Positions 17,830-26,765 of a stretch of DNA of 64,000 bases are shown here, piece by piece (the first letter of the stretch is position 1; the number at the start of each line of letters is the position of its first letter). The position numbers and the translations under genes were made by a program. Source of the stretch: Corynebacterium afermentans subsp. afermentans (GTDB lineage: Bacteria > Actinomycetota > Actinomycetes > Mycobacteriales > Mycobacteriaceae). The stretch spans positions 868,001 to 932,000 of the forward strand of contig NZ_CP046606.1 in assembly GCF_030408355.1 (NCBI RefSeq), given 5' to 3'. The notes beneath the pieces are model-generated. The model made no database searches. It was not told the origin of the DNA and was given only the letters and a program-made list of their open reading frames with translations.

Positions 17830-19512
17830 ATGCACCCAAGTAGAACGCGCCGCCCAGCCACCCGCGCTGCGGCGGCGCTTTCCGTGCTCTGCCTAGTGGC
17901 GTCGTGCGCGGCCAACCCTGGCCCGCCGCCGTTGGTGGAACCGGAGGACCGCCCGGATGCCGTCTCGGAGCGCGACGCCGATAGCGACGGCTCAGACAGC
18001 GCTAGCGGCGCTGACAACGCCGAGGAGCAAGGCACCAACCAGGAACCGGCCAATGGACGTCCGCAGGCGCAGATCGGCGTCGACCCGGTACGCGCGGGGT
18101 TCAACCCGCACCTAGTCGGCGACGAGTCCGCCGTGGTGCGCGGCATCGCAGACCTTGTCCTGCCCAGCGCGTTCCAAGCAGACGGCGCAAAGGACCCGAA
18201 CCTGCTCGTTGGCGCGTCGGTGCTGCCGACGTCCCCGGACGCGTTCACGGTCCGGTACGTCATCGCGCCGAACGCCCAGTGGTCCGACGGCACCCCGATC
18301 ACCGGCGCGGACTTCGCCTACCTGTGGCGCGGCATGACAAAAACCGCCGGCGTGGTGAGCCCGGCAGCGTACCGCGCGGTGTCGAACGTGCGAGTCAGCG
18401 GCCCCGGCGGCAAGGTCGTGGACGTGGATTTCGCGCAGCCGGTGGCGAATTGGAAGGTGCTGTTTCGGCACCTTTTACCGTCGCACTTACTCGCCGCTGA
18501 CGCCGCCGATTTCGCTTACGCGCTGCGCAACACCGTCCCCGCCTCCGCGGGGCGTTACCTGGTGCGCAGCGTGGACCGCGCGCACGGCACCGTCACGCTG
18601 AACCGCAACGACAGGTTCTGGGGGCCGGACCCGGCGCCGATTGACATTCTCACTCTCGCCGCGGCGCGCGACACCACCCAGGTGGCGGACCAGCTGCGCA
18701 GCGGCCAGCTGGCGTTCGTGGACATGGTGCCGCAGGACACCACCGAGGATGTTCTCGGGCTCATCCCGGGTGCGGACACCCGCACGTTTGCGGGCACCCG
18801 CACCCTCGGTGTGACGCTTTCGGCCACCAGCGGGCTTTCGGCGCAGGCGCGCGCCGAGGTGCGTTCGCTTATCGACGTCCCCCTGCTCGCCCACATCGCC
18901 GCCCGCCGCAGCACCAACGTTCACGCCGCGGCACCCACCGAACCTGGCTCGCTGGCGCTGCTGCACGCACTGGCTGCGGACGGCAAGGTGCTGCGCGTGG
19001 CAGCCGACACCGCGGACCCAGCGGCCACCGCGGCCGCGCGTTCGCTGGTGGATTTGCTGGACGCCGCCGGCGTGCCCGCACGCATCGTGGCCAACGAGCT
19101 GCCCGCCATCGCCGCGCGCAGCTTGCCTGCAGGCGAGGTGGACGTTGTGGTGCACTGGCGCAACGACGGCGACTCCGCAGACACCCTGGCCAGCCGCATC
19201 GCCTGCCCTGCGGAGACCGGCCGCGCCGGAAATCTCGCCGGCTTTTGTTCGGTGGCCGGCGACGAGTTTGCCCGCGCAATCCTCGCGGGCGAGATTCCGC
19301 CCGCCGTTGCAGCTGAGCGCGCCGCGGCGATCGAGCACCGCGAAGCGCTCTGGGTGCCCCTGCTGCACGAAACGCGCCTTGCCGCCACCGCGGGCGGGGT
19401 GCGCGCGGCCGGCACGCAGCCGGGGCAGTGGCCGGGCGGGTTGTCGTCGGCAGGCAAATGGAAGCTAGCCGATACAGTGAAGCGGCGATCAACAACTCAG
19501 GAGGTTCCATGA
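17830..19512 (+). CDS. lpqW: Lipoprotein LpqW, family-5 solute-binding-like
   Basis: 560 residues. The lipobox is LVASC (Cys26), followed by an acidic Ser/Asp/Glu-rich linker to about residue 75 and a family-5 extracellular binding fold (GFNPHLVGDESAVVRGIADLVLPSAF, WSDGTPITGADFAYLWRGM, VTLNRNDRFWG). In mycobacteria LpqW, located between typA and mshB exactly as here, steers phosphatidylinositol mannosides towards lipomannan/lipoarabinomannan synthesis; the corynebacterial orthologue affects mannosyltransferase MptB. No permease genes are nearby, which agrees with a non-transport role. The ATG at 17830 starts directly before the signal peptide. The end overlaps mshB by 4 nt. Confidence 0.88.
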   Translation: MHPSRTRRPATRAAAALSVLCLVASCAANPGPPPLVEPEDRPDAVSERDADSDGSDSASGADNAEEQGTNQEPANGRPQAQIGVDPVRAGFNPHLVGDESAVVRGIADLVLPSAFQADGAKDPNLLVGASVLPTSPDAFTVRYVIAPNAQWSDGTPITGADFAYLWRGMTKTAGVVSPAAYRAVSNVRVSGPGGKVVDVDFAQPVANWKVLFRHLLPSHLLAADAADFAYALRNTVPASAGRYLVRSVDRAHGTVTLNRNDRFWGPDPAPIDILTLAAARDTTQVADQLRSGQLAFVDMVPQDTTEDVLGLIPGADTRTFAGTRTLGVTLSATSGLSAQARAEVRSLIDVPLLAHIAARRSTNVHAAAPTEPGSLALLHALAADGKVLRVAADTADPAATAAARSLVDLLDAAGVPARIVANELPAIAARSLPAGEVDVVVHWRNDGDSADTLASRIACPAETGRAGNLAGFCSVAGDEFARAILAGEIPPAVAAERAAAIEHREALWVPLLHETRLAATAGGVRAAGTQPGQWPGGLSSAGKWKLADTVKRRSTTQEVP

Positions 19513-20381
19513 CCGTTCGAGACCTTTCCGGCTACCGCGTTGTCGCCGTGCACGCCCACCCCGACGACGAAGCAATCACCACCGCCGGCGCCCTCGCAGA
19601 CCTTTCCGCCCGCGGCGCGGACGTGCTGGTGGTCACCTGCACCCTCGGCGAGGAAGGCGAAGTCATCGGCGAGCCGTATCAGCACCTCGTGGTCGATGAA
19701 GCGGACCAGCTCGGCGGTTTTCGCATCCAGGAGCTGCGGCGCTCCTTAGACGCGATCGGTGCGCGCGGGCAGTTCCTCGGCGGCGCCGGCCGCTTCCGTG
19801 ACTCCGGTATGGCGGGCTCGCCCGCGAGCCGAAACCCGCGGGCGTTTGTGAATTCGGGCGACGTAGCCGTCGAGAAGCTTGCTGCCATCTTCGAAGCGGA
19901 AAAGCCGCACCTTGTGATCACCTACGGCCCCGACGGCGGCTACGGCCACCCGGATCACATCCGCGCCCACGAGATCACCCACGCCGCCGCCGAGCGTGTG
20001 GATGTCCCACGAATCATGTGGGCGGTGCGGCTTGCCGAGGAGACCGCGGCGCTCATGCCCGCCGAGGCCCCCGAGGGCTGGCGCCTGCCCGAAGACGGCG
20101 AGCTCGACGGCGTGGAATCCTCCGACATCCGCGTCGAGCTCGACGACGCCGCCTACAGCGCCAAGGTGGAAGCGATGCGCGCGCACGCCACACAGCTGTG
20201 GATCGCGGACGGGCGCACCACCGACGTCAACCCGCACGCCGCGCTCGCCGCGGGCCCGGTGGTGTACTACGCGCTGTCCAACCTGATCATCCAGCCGATC
20301 CAGCGCGTCGAGCACTACCAGCTGGGCGCGGGGCTACCGCTTCACGACGCCACTTCGCTGCTCGCCGGGATCGAGCGATGA
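19509..20381 (+). CDS. mshB: Mycothiol biosynthesis deacetylase MshB
   Basis: 290 residues. The zinc motif AHPDDE (His17, Asp20) and a later GHPDHIRAHEI motif supply metal ligands of the LmbE-type deacetylase fold. MshB removes the acetyl group from GlcNAc-inositol, the second step of mycothiol synthesis. AGGAGG precedes the ATG at 19509, which overlaps the lpqW stop (ATGA). The gene stop in turn overlaps the start of the small membrane protein, so the three are translationally linked. Confidence 0.95.
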   Translation: MTVRDLSGYRVVAVHAHPDDEAITTAGALADLSARGADVLVVTCTLGEEGEVIGEPYQHLVVDEADQLGGFRIQELRRSLDAIGARGQFLGGAGRFRDSGMAGSPASRNPRAFVNSGDVAVEKLAAIFEAEKPHLVITYGPDGGYGHPDHIRAHEITHAAAERVDVPRIMWAVRLAEETAALMPAEAPEGWRLPEDGELDGVESSDIRVELDDAAYSAKVEAMRAHATQLWIADGRTTDVNPHAALAAGPVVYYALSNLIIQPIQRVEHYQLGAGLPLHDATSLLAGIER

Positions 20382-20701
20382 CCCAACCCGTAGTGCGCGA
20401 CGACTTCTCTCGGGGCGAAGCCGTGGCCGGTTTAGTGTGGCTCAGCGTCGGCGCACTGGTCTCGCTCGCGCTGGAAGTGGTCTACCTCAACTGGATCTGG
20501 GCGGTTGTGGCGCTGCTGTTTAACGCGGTGCTGACGAAGACGGCGCGGCTGTGGTCCGAAACCTGGGCGCTCGCGCCGCTGGGGGTGTGGGGATGCGCGT
20601 TTTTCATTTCACTGGCCGTGCTCCCGCCAACCGGCTGGTCGCTGGTGCTATTCGTTGCCGGCATAGTGGGTGGCGTTTGGCCCATGGTTCGACGGAAGTG
20701 A
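20378..20701 (+). CDS. Small conserved membrane protein
   Basis: 107 residues with three to four hydrophobic segments (GLVWLSVGALVSLALEVVYLNWIWAVVALLFNAVL, LGVWGCAFFISLAVLPP, SLVLFVAGIVGGVWPMV). It overlaps the mshB stop by 4 nt. The same position between mshB and the ferredoxin gene is occupied by a membrane protein in mycobacteria, so the order is conserved, but no function is known. Confidence 0.75.
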   Translation: MTQPVVRDDFSRGEAVAGLVWLSVGALVSLALEVVYLNWIWAVVALLFNAVLTKTARLWSETWALAPLGVWGCAFFISLAVLPPTGWSLVLFVAGIVGGVWPMVRRK

Positions 20702-20714
20702 CATACTGTTTGCC

Positions 20715-21038
20715 ATGACTTACGTGATTGCTCAACCGTGCGTCGATATCTTGGACCGCAGCTGCGTTGAAGAGTGCCCCGTCGACTGCATCTACGAGGG
20801 AAAGCGCATGCTCTACATCCACCCCGACGAGTGCGTCGACTGCGGCGCCTGCGAGCCGGCATGCCCGGTCGAGGCCATCTTCTACGAGGACGACACCCCC
20901 GACGAGTGGGCCGAATACTATGATGTCAACGTCGGCTTCTTCGACGAACTCGGCTCCCCAGGCGGTGCCGCCAAGACCGGCCCGCAGGACTACGACCACC
21001 CGTTTGTGGCCGCCCTGCCGCCGCAGAACCAGGACTAG
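20715..21038 (+). CDS. fdxC: 7Fe ferredoxin FdxC
   Basis: 107 residues. Cysteines at 9, 17, 21 and 25 and at 40, 43, 46 and 50 (CVDCGACEPACP) match actinobacterial seven-iron ferredoxins that carry one 3Fe-4S and one 4Fe-4S cluster. They serve as low-potential electron carriers. A CATACT hexamer 7 nt before the ATG and the absence of a Shine-Dalgarno suggest a leaderless mRNA. dapC begins 4 bp after the stop, so the two are cotranscribed, as in mycobacteria. Confidence 0.92.
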   Translation: MTYVIAQPCVDILDRSCVEECPVDCIYEGKRMLYIHPDECVDCGACEPACPVEAIFYEDDTPDEWAEYYDVNVGFFDELGSPGGAAKTGPQDYDHPFVAALPPQNQD

Positions 21039-21042
21039 GCCC

Positions 21043-22143
21043 TTGGCTCGCACTCCACTCGGATCGCGGCTGCCGGACTTTCCCTGGGACACCATCGCGG
21101 ACGTGCGCGAGCGCGCCGCCGCCCACCCAGGCGGGCTGATTGACCTGTCCGTCGGCGGCCCCGTCGACCCGGTCGCGCCGTCGATCCAACTCGCGCTGAC
21201 CGAGGCCGCCGCGGCCCCCGGCTACCCGCAGACCGCTGGCACGCCTGAACTGCGTGCCACGATCGTCTCCTCGCTTGCCCGCCGCTTCGGCATCGCCGCG
21301 CTGAACGAGCGCTCCGTGCTGCCCGTCATCGGCCTGAAGGAGGCCGTGGCGTGGCTGCCCATGCTTTTGGGCCTGCGCGGCGCGAAGGTGGTCATCCCGG
21401 AGGTCGCGTACCCCACCTACGAGGTCGGCGCCCTGATGGCCGAATGCGAAGTCGTGCGTTGCGACGACCCCGCGGACGCCCCGCGCGACGCCTCGCTAGT
21501 CTTCGTCAACTCCCCGTCGAACCCGACCGGGGCAGTAGCGTCCGCAGAGCAGATGCGCGCCTGGGTGGAGTTCTCCCGTGACACGGGCGCGATCATCGCC
21601 TCCGACGAGTGCTACCTCTACCTCGGCTGGTCCGCCGAGCCGGTGTCCATCCTGCACCCGTCCGTCACCGGCGGCGACAACACCGGGCTCCTCGCCCTGC
21701 ATTCGCTGTCGAAGACATCCAACCTGGCGTCCTATCGCGCCGGCACCATCTCCGGCGACGAGAAGCTGGTGCAGGAGCTGCTGCTCGTGCGCAAGCACTC
21801 CGGCCTCATCGTGCCGGGCCCCATCCAGGCCGCCATGGTCGCGGCCCTCGGCGACGACTTGCACGAGGAAATGCAGCGCTCCATCTACGCCACGCGCCGC
21901 GTCGAACTCATGAAGGCGCTGCCTGAAGCTGGCTTTACTATCGACGACTCTGATGCCGGGTTGTACCTTTGGTGCCGTCGAGAAGCAATGAGCTCCCGCG
22001 AAATCCTGGAATGGCTCGCGGACCGCGGCATCCTGGCAGCCCCCGGCCACTTCTACGGGCCCGCCGGCGCGAACCACGTGCGCATCTCGCTGACCGCCAC
22101 CGACGATCGCATCAACGAAGCCGCCAAGCGCCTGATTTCATAG
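21043..22143 (+). CDS. dapC: Succinyldiaminopimelate transaminase DapC
   Basis: 366 residues, class I/II aminotransferase. SLSKTSNLASYRAG contains the PLP-binding lysine, NSPSNPTG is the usual substrate/PLP loop, and ASDECYLYLGW holds the Asp that contacts the pyridine nitrogen. It transfers an amino group to N-succinyl-2-amino-6-ketopimelate in the lysine/diaminopimelate pathway; dapD, dapD2 and dapE are further along in this window. The start is probably TTG at 21043, since the family N-terminus (LPDFPWDTI) follows closely and no ATG is available. Confidence 0.9.
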   Translation: MARTPLGSRLPDFPWDTIADVRERAAAHPGGLIDLSVGGPVDPVAPSIQLALTEAAAAPGYPQTAGTPELRATIVSSLARRFGIAALNERSVLPVIGLKEAVAWLPMLLGLRGAKVVIPEVAYPTYEVGALMAECEVVRCDDPADAPRDASLVFVNSPSNPTGAVASAEQMRAWVEFSRDTGAIIASDECYLYLGWSAEPVSILHPSVTGGDNTGLLALHSLSKTSNLASYRAGTISGDEKLVQELLLVRKHSGLIVPGPIQAAMVAALGDDLHEEMQRSIYATRRVELMKALPEAGFTIDDSDAGLYLWCRREAMSSREILEWLADRGILAAPGHFYGPAGANHVRISLTATDDRINEAAKRLIS

Positions 22144-22203
22144 CGCCGACCTCCCGCGACTACACTCACGTAAGTTTTGCGTACTTTTCCGAGGAGGTTG
22201 ACC

Positions 22204-22767
22204 GTGACGCACGAGCACACCGCCGCCCCAGCCGGCGGGAGCACAGCGGTGCAATTCGTCGCCGGACTGCGCCAGTTTCTGCGCTTCGGCATCGTCGGCG
22301 GCTCCGGCGTGCTGGTCAACTTCATCGTGTTCTACTTGGCCAACAAGGCCCTGGAAAACGGCCTTGACCTCCACGCCAACGACGTGGTGATGCAACTTGG
22401 TTCCACCCGCTGGAACGTGCGCTGGTACCACGTGATGTCCACACTCGCGTTCGTGCTGGCGAACACCTGGAACTACCAGCTCAACCGCTCCTGGACCTTC
22501 CGCGGCGTGCACGCGCGCTCCTGGCTACGTGGTTTCTTCCCGTTTTCGGCCACCGGCGCGCTCGCGTTCGCGGTGTCGCTGACCTGCATGACGCTTCTGA
22601 TGAACCCCACCACGCCAGTTGGCCTGCCGGACCACATCTTCGACGACTCCTCCGGGCTGCGCACCAAGTCCTACTGGGCGCAAGCCATTTCGACGTTCAT
22701 TGCCATGCCGGTGAACTTCATCATCAACAAATTCTGGACCTTCGGAAAGCCAAAATCTTCCGTCTAA
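22204..22767 (+). CDS. GtrA-like membrane protein
   Basis: 187 residues with four membrane helices. The first is FGIVGGSGVLVNFIVFYLAN and the last is SFIAMPVNFIINKFWTFG-like (TFIAMPVNFIINKFWTFG), with NRSWTF between helices: the GtrA family pattern. Such proteins are thought to flip or hold polyprenyl-phosphate-linked sugars for cell-wall glycosylation. GTG at 22204 was chosen because GAGGAGG lies 6 nt upstream; the longer frame from 22177 lacks a ribosome-binding site. Confidence 0.85.
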   Translation: MTHEHTAAPAGGSTAVQFVAGLRQFLRFGIVGGSGVLVNFIVFYLANKALENGLDLHANDVVMQLGSTRWNVRWYHVMSTLAFVLANTWNYQLNRSWTFRGVHARSWLRGFFPFSATGALAFAVSLTCMTLLMNPTTPVGLPDHIFDDSSGLRTKSYWAQAISTFIAMPVNFIINKFWTFGKPKSSV

Positions 22768-22795
22768 CTGGGGATTGTGAAATTCTCAGGAAAAG

Positions 22796-22804
22796 TTATC
22801 CACA
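22796..22804 (+). promoter_or_regulatory. Single consensus DnaA box
   Basis: TTATCCACA is a perfect match to the DnaA box consensus, lying in an AT-rich 87-bp gap upstream of the HNH gene. No cluster of boxes or dnaA/dnaN genes accompany it, so it is not an origin. It could be a titration or regulatory site, or chance. Confidence 0.4.
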
Positions 22805-22854
22805 TTTTGGCCCGGGTCTAGAAACGGGTCTTGCGCGGTCGTAGCTTGTGTGCC

Positions 22855-23943
22855 ATGACACCATTCCAAGAGTTTCTAGACACACAACCGACCATCCGCG
22901 TGCTTGAAGGCTTTGACAAGCGCGCCGCCATCGCCGCCGGCGTGATACCAAACCTGGCCAGCAAGTGGGAAGCCATCCACAAGGTCTATTTCGGCGCCAC
23001 CCGATGGACCAAACACCAACGTTTAGGCCGCAAAGCCGCCGAAGCCTTCCCGCTGAGTCAGCTGGTCTACATCGAAGACCGGTTAAAGAAGATCCCCAAC
23101 GAAGCCGAGCGGTGGCGCGTGCGCCGCAAGCTGCTGGAAAAGTTCAGCACCCACCACGAGCTGAAAGCCAAGGCCGACCGGCTGATTCTTAAACCGGCAC
23201 GGACAAAGCCGAAGCTGCAGGTCACTTTTGGACGGTCGGTGCACGGCCGACGAACGATCCGCATTACTGCCGACGAGCACGACGCCGCCGATATCGAGGC
23301 CTACCTGCGTGAGGACCTCGACCCGACCAAGCCACCGGGACCGCAGATGCTGCGAAGATTCCTCGATCTGGTCCGCGGCTGCGGAGGGGGCATACCTTTC
23401 GCCGCGCGTCGCCCGATCGTGGTTGTTGGGCTGGACCAGCACGTGCAGATCCTCTCCGGCGACGGAGACGACGTGATCCTCGGGCTCACCGACGGCACGA
23501 CCATCACCGGCGCCGAATACCTGGCATCGGAGCCCGAGCTCGCGGAAGTCGCGCTGTTCCACCCGACCGAAGGTGCGTTGAACCTGTACCAGACGCAGCG
23601 CTACGCCAACGACAAGCAGCGCGACCTTGCCCGGATGACGTTGACCGTGTGCCCGTGGCCGGGCTGCCGCCACGGCTCCGATGCCTGCGAGATCCACCAC
23701 ATGCAGTCCTGGGCCGAAGGCGGCGAGACGAACATGCGCAACCTCGTGCCGGTGTGCCGCTACCACAACCAGATCAACCACGACATCGCCTCGCACGCGA
23801 ACCGCCGCGGCAGCGTCAAACGCGTCAAGGGCAAGCCCATGTGGGTATCGCCCAACGGGATCCCCGCGGCGAACCGGTACCACCCCTACGGGGCGATGGA
23901 GGTGCTGTTCGGCTCCGGTTCCTCTGGAGCGCGGAGCACGTAG
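22855..23943 (+). CDS. HNH endonuclease of a corynebacterial family
   Basis: 362 residues. The C-terminal HNH module reads CPWPGCRHGSDACEIHHMQSWAEGGETNMRNLVPVCRYHNQINH in shortened form: zinc cysteine pair, EIHH catalytic histidines, NL and the final H. The N-terminal 220 residues are basic and helical and have no recognised catalytic motif. Related HNH proteins occur in several copies per actinobacterial genome; whether they act on phage, mobile or self DNA is not established. Start ATG 22855 is preceded by TAGCTT 7 nt upstream and lacks a Shine-Dalgarno. The 3' end overlaps the convergent acetyltransferase by 58 bp. Confidence 0.8.
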   Translation: MTPFQEFLDTQPTIRVLEGFDKRAAIAAGVIPNLASKWEAIHKVYFGATRWTKHQRLGRKAAEAFPLSQLVYIEDRLKKIPNEAERWRVRRKLLEKFSTHHELKAKADRLILKPARTKPKLQVTFGRSVHGRRTIRITADEHDAADIEAYLREDLDPTKPPGPQMLRRFLDLVRGCGGGIPFAARRPIVVVGLDQHVQILSGDGDDVILGLTDGTTITGAEYLASEPELAEVALFHPTEGALNLYQTQRYANDKQRDLARMTLTVCPWPGCRHGSDACEIHHMQSWAEGGETNMRNLVPVCRYHNQINHDIASHANRRGSVKRVKGKPMWVSPNGIPAANRYHPYGAMEVLFGSGSSGARST

Positions 23944-24419
23944 CGGGCCATCTGGTCCTCGTGGCCGCGCAGGCGCACCGGGTCGGGGAGAAGCCCGTCG
24001 TATGTGAAGCCTGCTTTCTCGGCCGTGCGGCGCGAGGCAGCGTTGTCCACGGCGATGTGCAGTTCTAGCCGCCGCAGACCTTGGGTGTACGCGTGGGCGG
24101 CGACAAGTCGCAGTGCGCGGGCGGTGAGCCCCTGGCCGCGGGCCCACGGCGCGGTGTTGTAACCCAGCACACCGCCGGGGCGTAGTTCGATGTTGCCGCT
24201 GTACCGGACGTCAACCACATACGCCCACCGCTCGACACCCTCCGGCACAACGGCGAGGAATTCGTTGGCGTGCTCGGGCGTGTAGGGGTGCGGCACGGTG
24301 GTCCAGCGCACCATTACCGGGTCGTTGCACGACGCGATGATGTCGGCGCGCACCCCTGGCAACGATTCGACATCGCGCCAGGGGAGCAGCGTCAGCTCCG
24401 TGTCCCGGAGGAGGGGCAC
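23886..24419 (-). CDS. GNAT N-acetyltransferase
   Basis: 177 residues of the RimJ/RimL type: LGYNTAPWARGQGLTARALRLVAAHAY covers the acetyl-CoA loop (RGQGLT), and LELHIAVDNAASRRTAEKAGFTYDG is the typical GNAT C-terminal motif. The likely start is GTG at 24419, one base after the dapD stop; the upstream open frame runs through dapD out of frame and is not real. It therefore follows dapD in the same transcript. The acceptor substrate is unknown. Its last 58 bp overlap the HNH gene on the other strand. Confidence 0.8.
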   Translation of the reverse strand: MPLLRDTELTLLPWRDVESLPGVRADIIASCNDPVMVRWTTVPHPYTPEHANEFLAVVPEGVERWAYVVDVRYSGNIELRPGGVLGYNTAPWARGQGLTARALRLVAAHAYTQGLRRLELHIAVDNAASRRTAEKAGFTYDGLLPDPVRLRGHEDQMARYVLRAPEEPEPNSTSIAP

Positions 24420-24420
24420 G

Positions 24421-25395
24421 CTAGTTGGCGTGCAGCGCTTCGTTAAGCTCGATGCCCTTCGCGGGCACGGCTTCGACGGAGCCGGAAACGGAGTTGCGGC
24501 GGAACTGCAGGCCGTTTGCGCCGGAGAGCTCCAGCGCCTTGATCTCGGTACCGGGCTCCTTGCCCAGCGCTTCGGCCACTGGGGCAGTGAGGACCACCTT
24601 GGTGCCGGCGGTGACGTAGAGGCCGGCTTCGACGATGCAGTCGTCGCCGAGCGAGATGCCCACGCCGGCGTTGGCGCCGAGGAGGCAGCGCTCGCCGAGC
24701 GAGATGACTTCCTTACCGCCGCCGGACAGGGTGCCCATGATGGAGGCGCCGCCACCGATGTCGGTGCCGTCGCCGACGACAACGCCCGCGGAGATGCGGC
24801 CCTCGACCATGGAGGCGCCGAGCGTGCCGGCGTTGAAGTTCACGAAACCTTCGTGCATGACGGTGGTGCCTTCGGCGAGGTGGGCGCCAAGGCGGATGCG
24901 GTCGGCGTCGCCGATGCGCACGCCGGACGGCACCACGTAGTCGACCATGCGGGGGAACTTGTCCACGGAGAACACCACAACCGGGCCCTTTGCGGCAAGG
25001 CGGCCGCGGGTCATCTGGAAGTCGGAGACGGCGCAGGGGCCGTAGTTGGTCCACACCACGTTGGACAGCAGGCCGAACACGCCGTCCATGTTGGCGCCGT
25101 GGGGGCGGATCAGACGGTGCGACAGCAGGTGGAGGCGCAGGTAGACGTCGTAGGCGTCCACGGCTGGCTCGGCCAGGTCCTTGATTGCCGTTTCCACGGC
25201 CACACGCGCCACGCCGCGCGCCTCGTCGGGGCCGACGAGGTCCTCGAAGCGGGCGTCGGGCTCTGCCAACCGACGCGTCCCGGTTTCCTCAACCGGCTCA
25301 TCTACTAACGGGGCGGGGTACCAGACGTCAAGCACGGTGCCGTCGTGGGTGATGGTGGCGACGCCGCGCGCGATAGCGGAAGTTGGGGAATTCAT
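24421..25395 (-). CDS. dapD: Tetrahydrodipicolinate N-succinyltransferase DapD
   Basis: 324 residues. The actinobacterial DapD N-terminal domain ([44 protein letters not shown]) is followed by the left-handed beta-helix of hexapeptide repeats ([55 protein letters not shown]). It succinylates tetrahydrodipicolinate on the way to lysine and diaminopimelate. ATG 25395 is preferred because AAGGTGA lies 5 nt upstream; a GTG at 25404 is possible. A second, divergent paralogue (dapD2) lies beyond the two permease genes. Confidence 0.93.
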   Translation of the reverse strand: MNSPTSAIARGVATITHDGTVLDVWYPAPLVDEPVEETGTRRLAEPDARFEDLVGPDEARGVARVAVETAIKDLAEPAVDAYDVYLRLHLLSHRLIRPHGANMDGVFGLLSNVVWTNYGPCAVSDFQMTRGRLAAKGPVVVFSVDKFPRMVDYVVPSGVRIGDADRIRLGAHLAEGTTVMHEGFVNFNAGTLGASMVEGRISAGVVVGDGTDIGGGASIMGTLSGGGKEVISLGERCLLGANAGVGISLGDDCIVEAGLYVTAGTKVVLTAPVAEALGKEPGTEIKALELSGANGLQFRRNSVSGSVEAVPAKGIELNEALHAN

Positions 25396-25400
25396 GCCAG

Positions 25401-26765
25401 TCACCTTACGGCACCCCGGTCACGGGTGAGGAAGGACATGGCAATCAGGATCAGCGACAGGATGGTGACGCTGATGACCTGGGAGCGCGAAGCGTCGTCG
25501 AAAAGCATGAGCACCGTCAGCCCCAGCAGCGCCGCCAGGGTCACCCACGGCACCCACGACGCTCCACGCACACGCACCGCAGAGGAGCTGATCCGCGGGT
25601 GGAGCTTGATAAAGCTCAGGGTGATCATGATCCAGGTGACGATGAGGCAGCCGCCGGTGGCGGACATGATGAAGTCGATCATCCCCGGCGGGTTCCACCA
25701 CTGCAGACCCACGGCCACGAATGCGAAGAACACGGAGATGAGCACGGAGTTGCGCGGCACTCCGGCGGCGTTGGTGCGCGCCATCCACGCTGGCGCGTCG
25801 CCCTCGAGCGCCTGCTGGTAGCCCAGGCGCGAGGTGCCGTAGATCTGCGCGTTGAACGCGGACAACAGCGCGAGCACGATCACGACCTCCATGAACCTGG
25901 CTGCGCCCGGGATGTTGGCCATTTCCAAAACGGCGGTGAAGCGGGAGTCGGCGGCGGAGTCCGCGCCGTCGATCGCCGTGTACGGCAGCAGCAGGATGAT
26001 CACGGTCACGGAGCCGATGTAAAACAGCGCGATGCGCCAGATAATGGAATTGACGGCGCGCTTGACGTTGTCGGAGGGGTTTTCGGACTCGGCCGCAGCG
26101 ATGGTGACCACTTCGATGCCGCCGAACGCGAACGCCACTGCAAGCAGGCCTGCGGCGATGCCGGCGATGCCGTTGGGGGCGAAGCCGGATTCGCGCACGT
26201 TGCCGAAGCCGACGAACCCGCTCGCAGGCAGCACGCCGGACCACAGCAGCACGCCGATGACCAAGAATCCCAGGATGACGGCGATTTTGATCATGGCGAA
26301 CCAGTACTCGAACTCGCCGAAGCCTTTGACGTGCGCGAGGTTCACGGCGGTGAGCACGACCACGACGATGAGGCCGGGCACCCATTGCGGCACGCCGAAC
26401 CAGCCGGCCATCATGGCGGAGGCGCCGGTGAGTTCGGCGCCGCACGCCATGATCAACAGGAAGTAGTAGATCCAGCCGAGCAGGAACCCGGCCCAGTGGC
26501 CGAACGCCATGCGCCCGTAGGTGGCAAAGGAGCCGGAGGAGGGGTGCGCGGCGGCCATTTCGCCGAGCATGCGCATCACGGCGATGACGATCAGCCCGGC
26601 GATTGCGTAGGCGATGAGGATCGCGGGCCCGGCGGCGCGGATGCCCACGCCGACGCCGAGGAACAGCCCGGCGCCCACGGCGGTGCCGAGCCCCATGAGG
26701 GTGAGGTGCCGCGATTTCAGGCCGGAGCCGAGATCGCTGTTGCTTGTCGACGTCCCTCCGGCCAT
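25401..26765 (-). CDS. AroP-like amino acid permease (APC family), second copy
   Basis: 454 residues, 12 membrane helices. [31 protein letters not shown] is the substrate-binding start of TM1 in the AAT/AroP subfamily, followed by [31 protein letters not shown] and [21 protein letters not shown]. It is about 60 percent similar by eye to the gene upstream. The ATG at 26765 overlaps the stop of that gene (TGATG). In C. glutamicum aroP, the aromatic amino acid permease, lies at this place between dapD and dapE; the exact substrate here is not fixed. Confidence 0.85.
   Translation of the reverse strand: MAGGTSTSNSDLGSGLKSRHLTLMGLGTAVGAGLFLGVGVGIRAAGPAILIAYAIAGLIVIAVMRMLGEMAAAHPSSGSFATYGRMAFGHWAGFLLGWIYYFLLIMACGAELTGASAMMAGWFGVPQWVPGLIVVVVLTAVNLAHVKGFGEFEYWFAMIKIAVILGFLVIGVLLWSGVLPASGFVGFGNVRESGFAPNGIAGIAAGLLAVAFAFGGIEVVTIAAAESENPSDNVKRAVNSIIWRIALFYIGSVTVIILLLPYTAIDGADSAADSRFTAVLEMANIPGAARFMEVVIVLALLSAFNAQIYGTSRLGYQQALEGDAPAWMARTNAAGVPRNSVLISVFFAFVAVGLQWWNPPGMIDFIMSATGGCLIVTWIMITLSFIKLHPRISSSAVRVRGASWVPWVTLAALLGLTVLMLFDDASRSQVISVTILSLILIAMSFLTRDRGAVR

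Noticed and set aside
22768..22854. Replication origin
   Set aside because: One DnaA box in an AT-rich 87-bp gap without a cluster, dnaA, dnaN or parAB genes.
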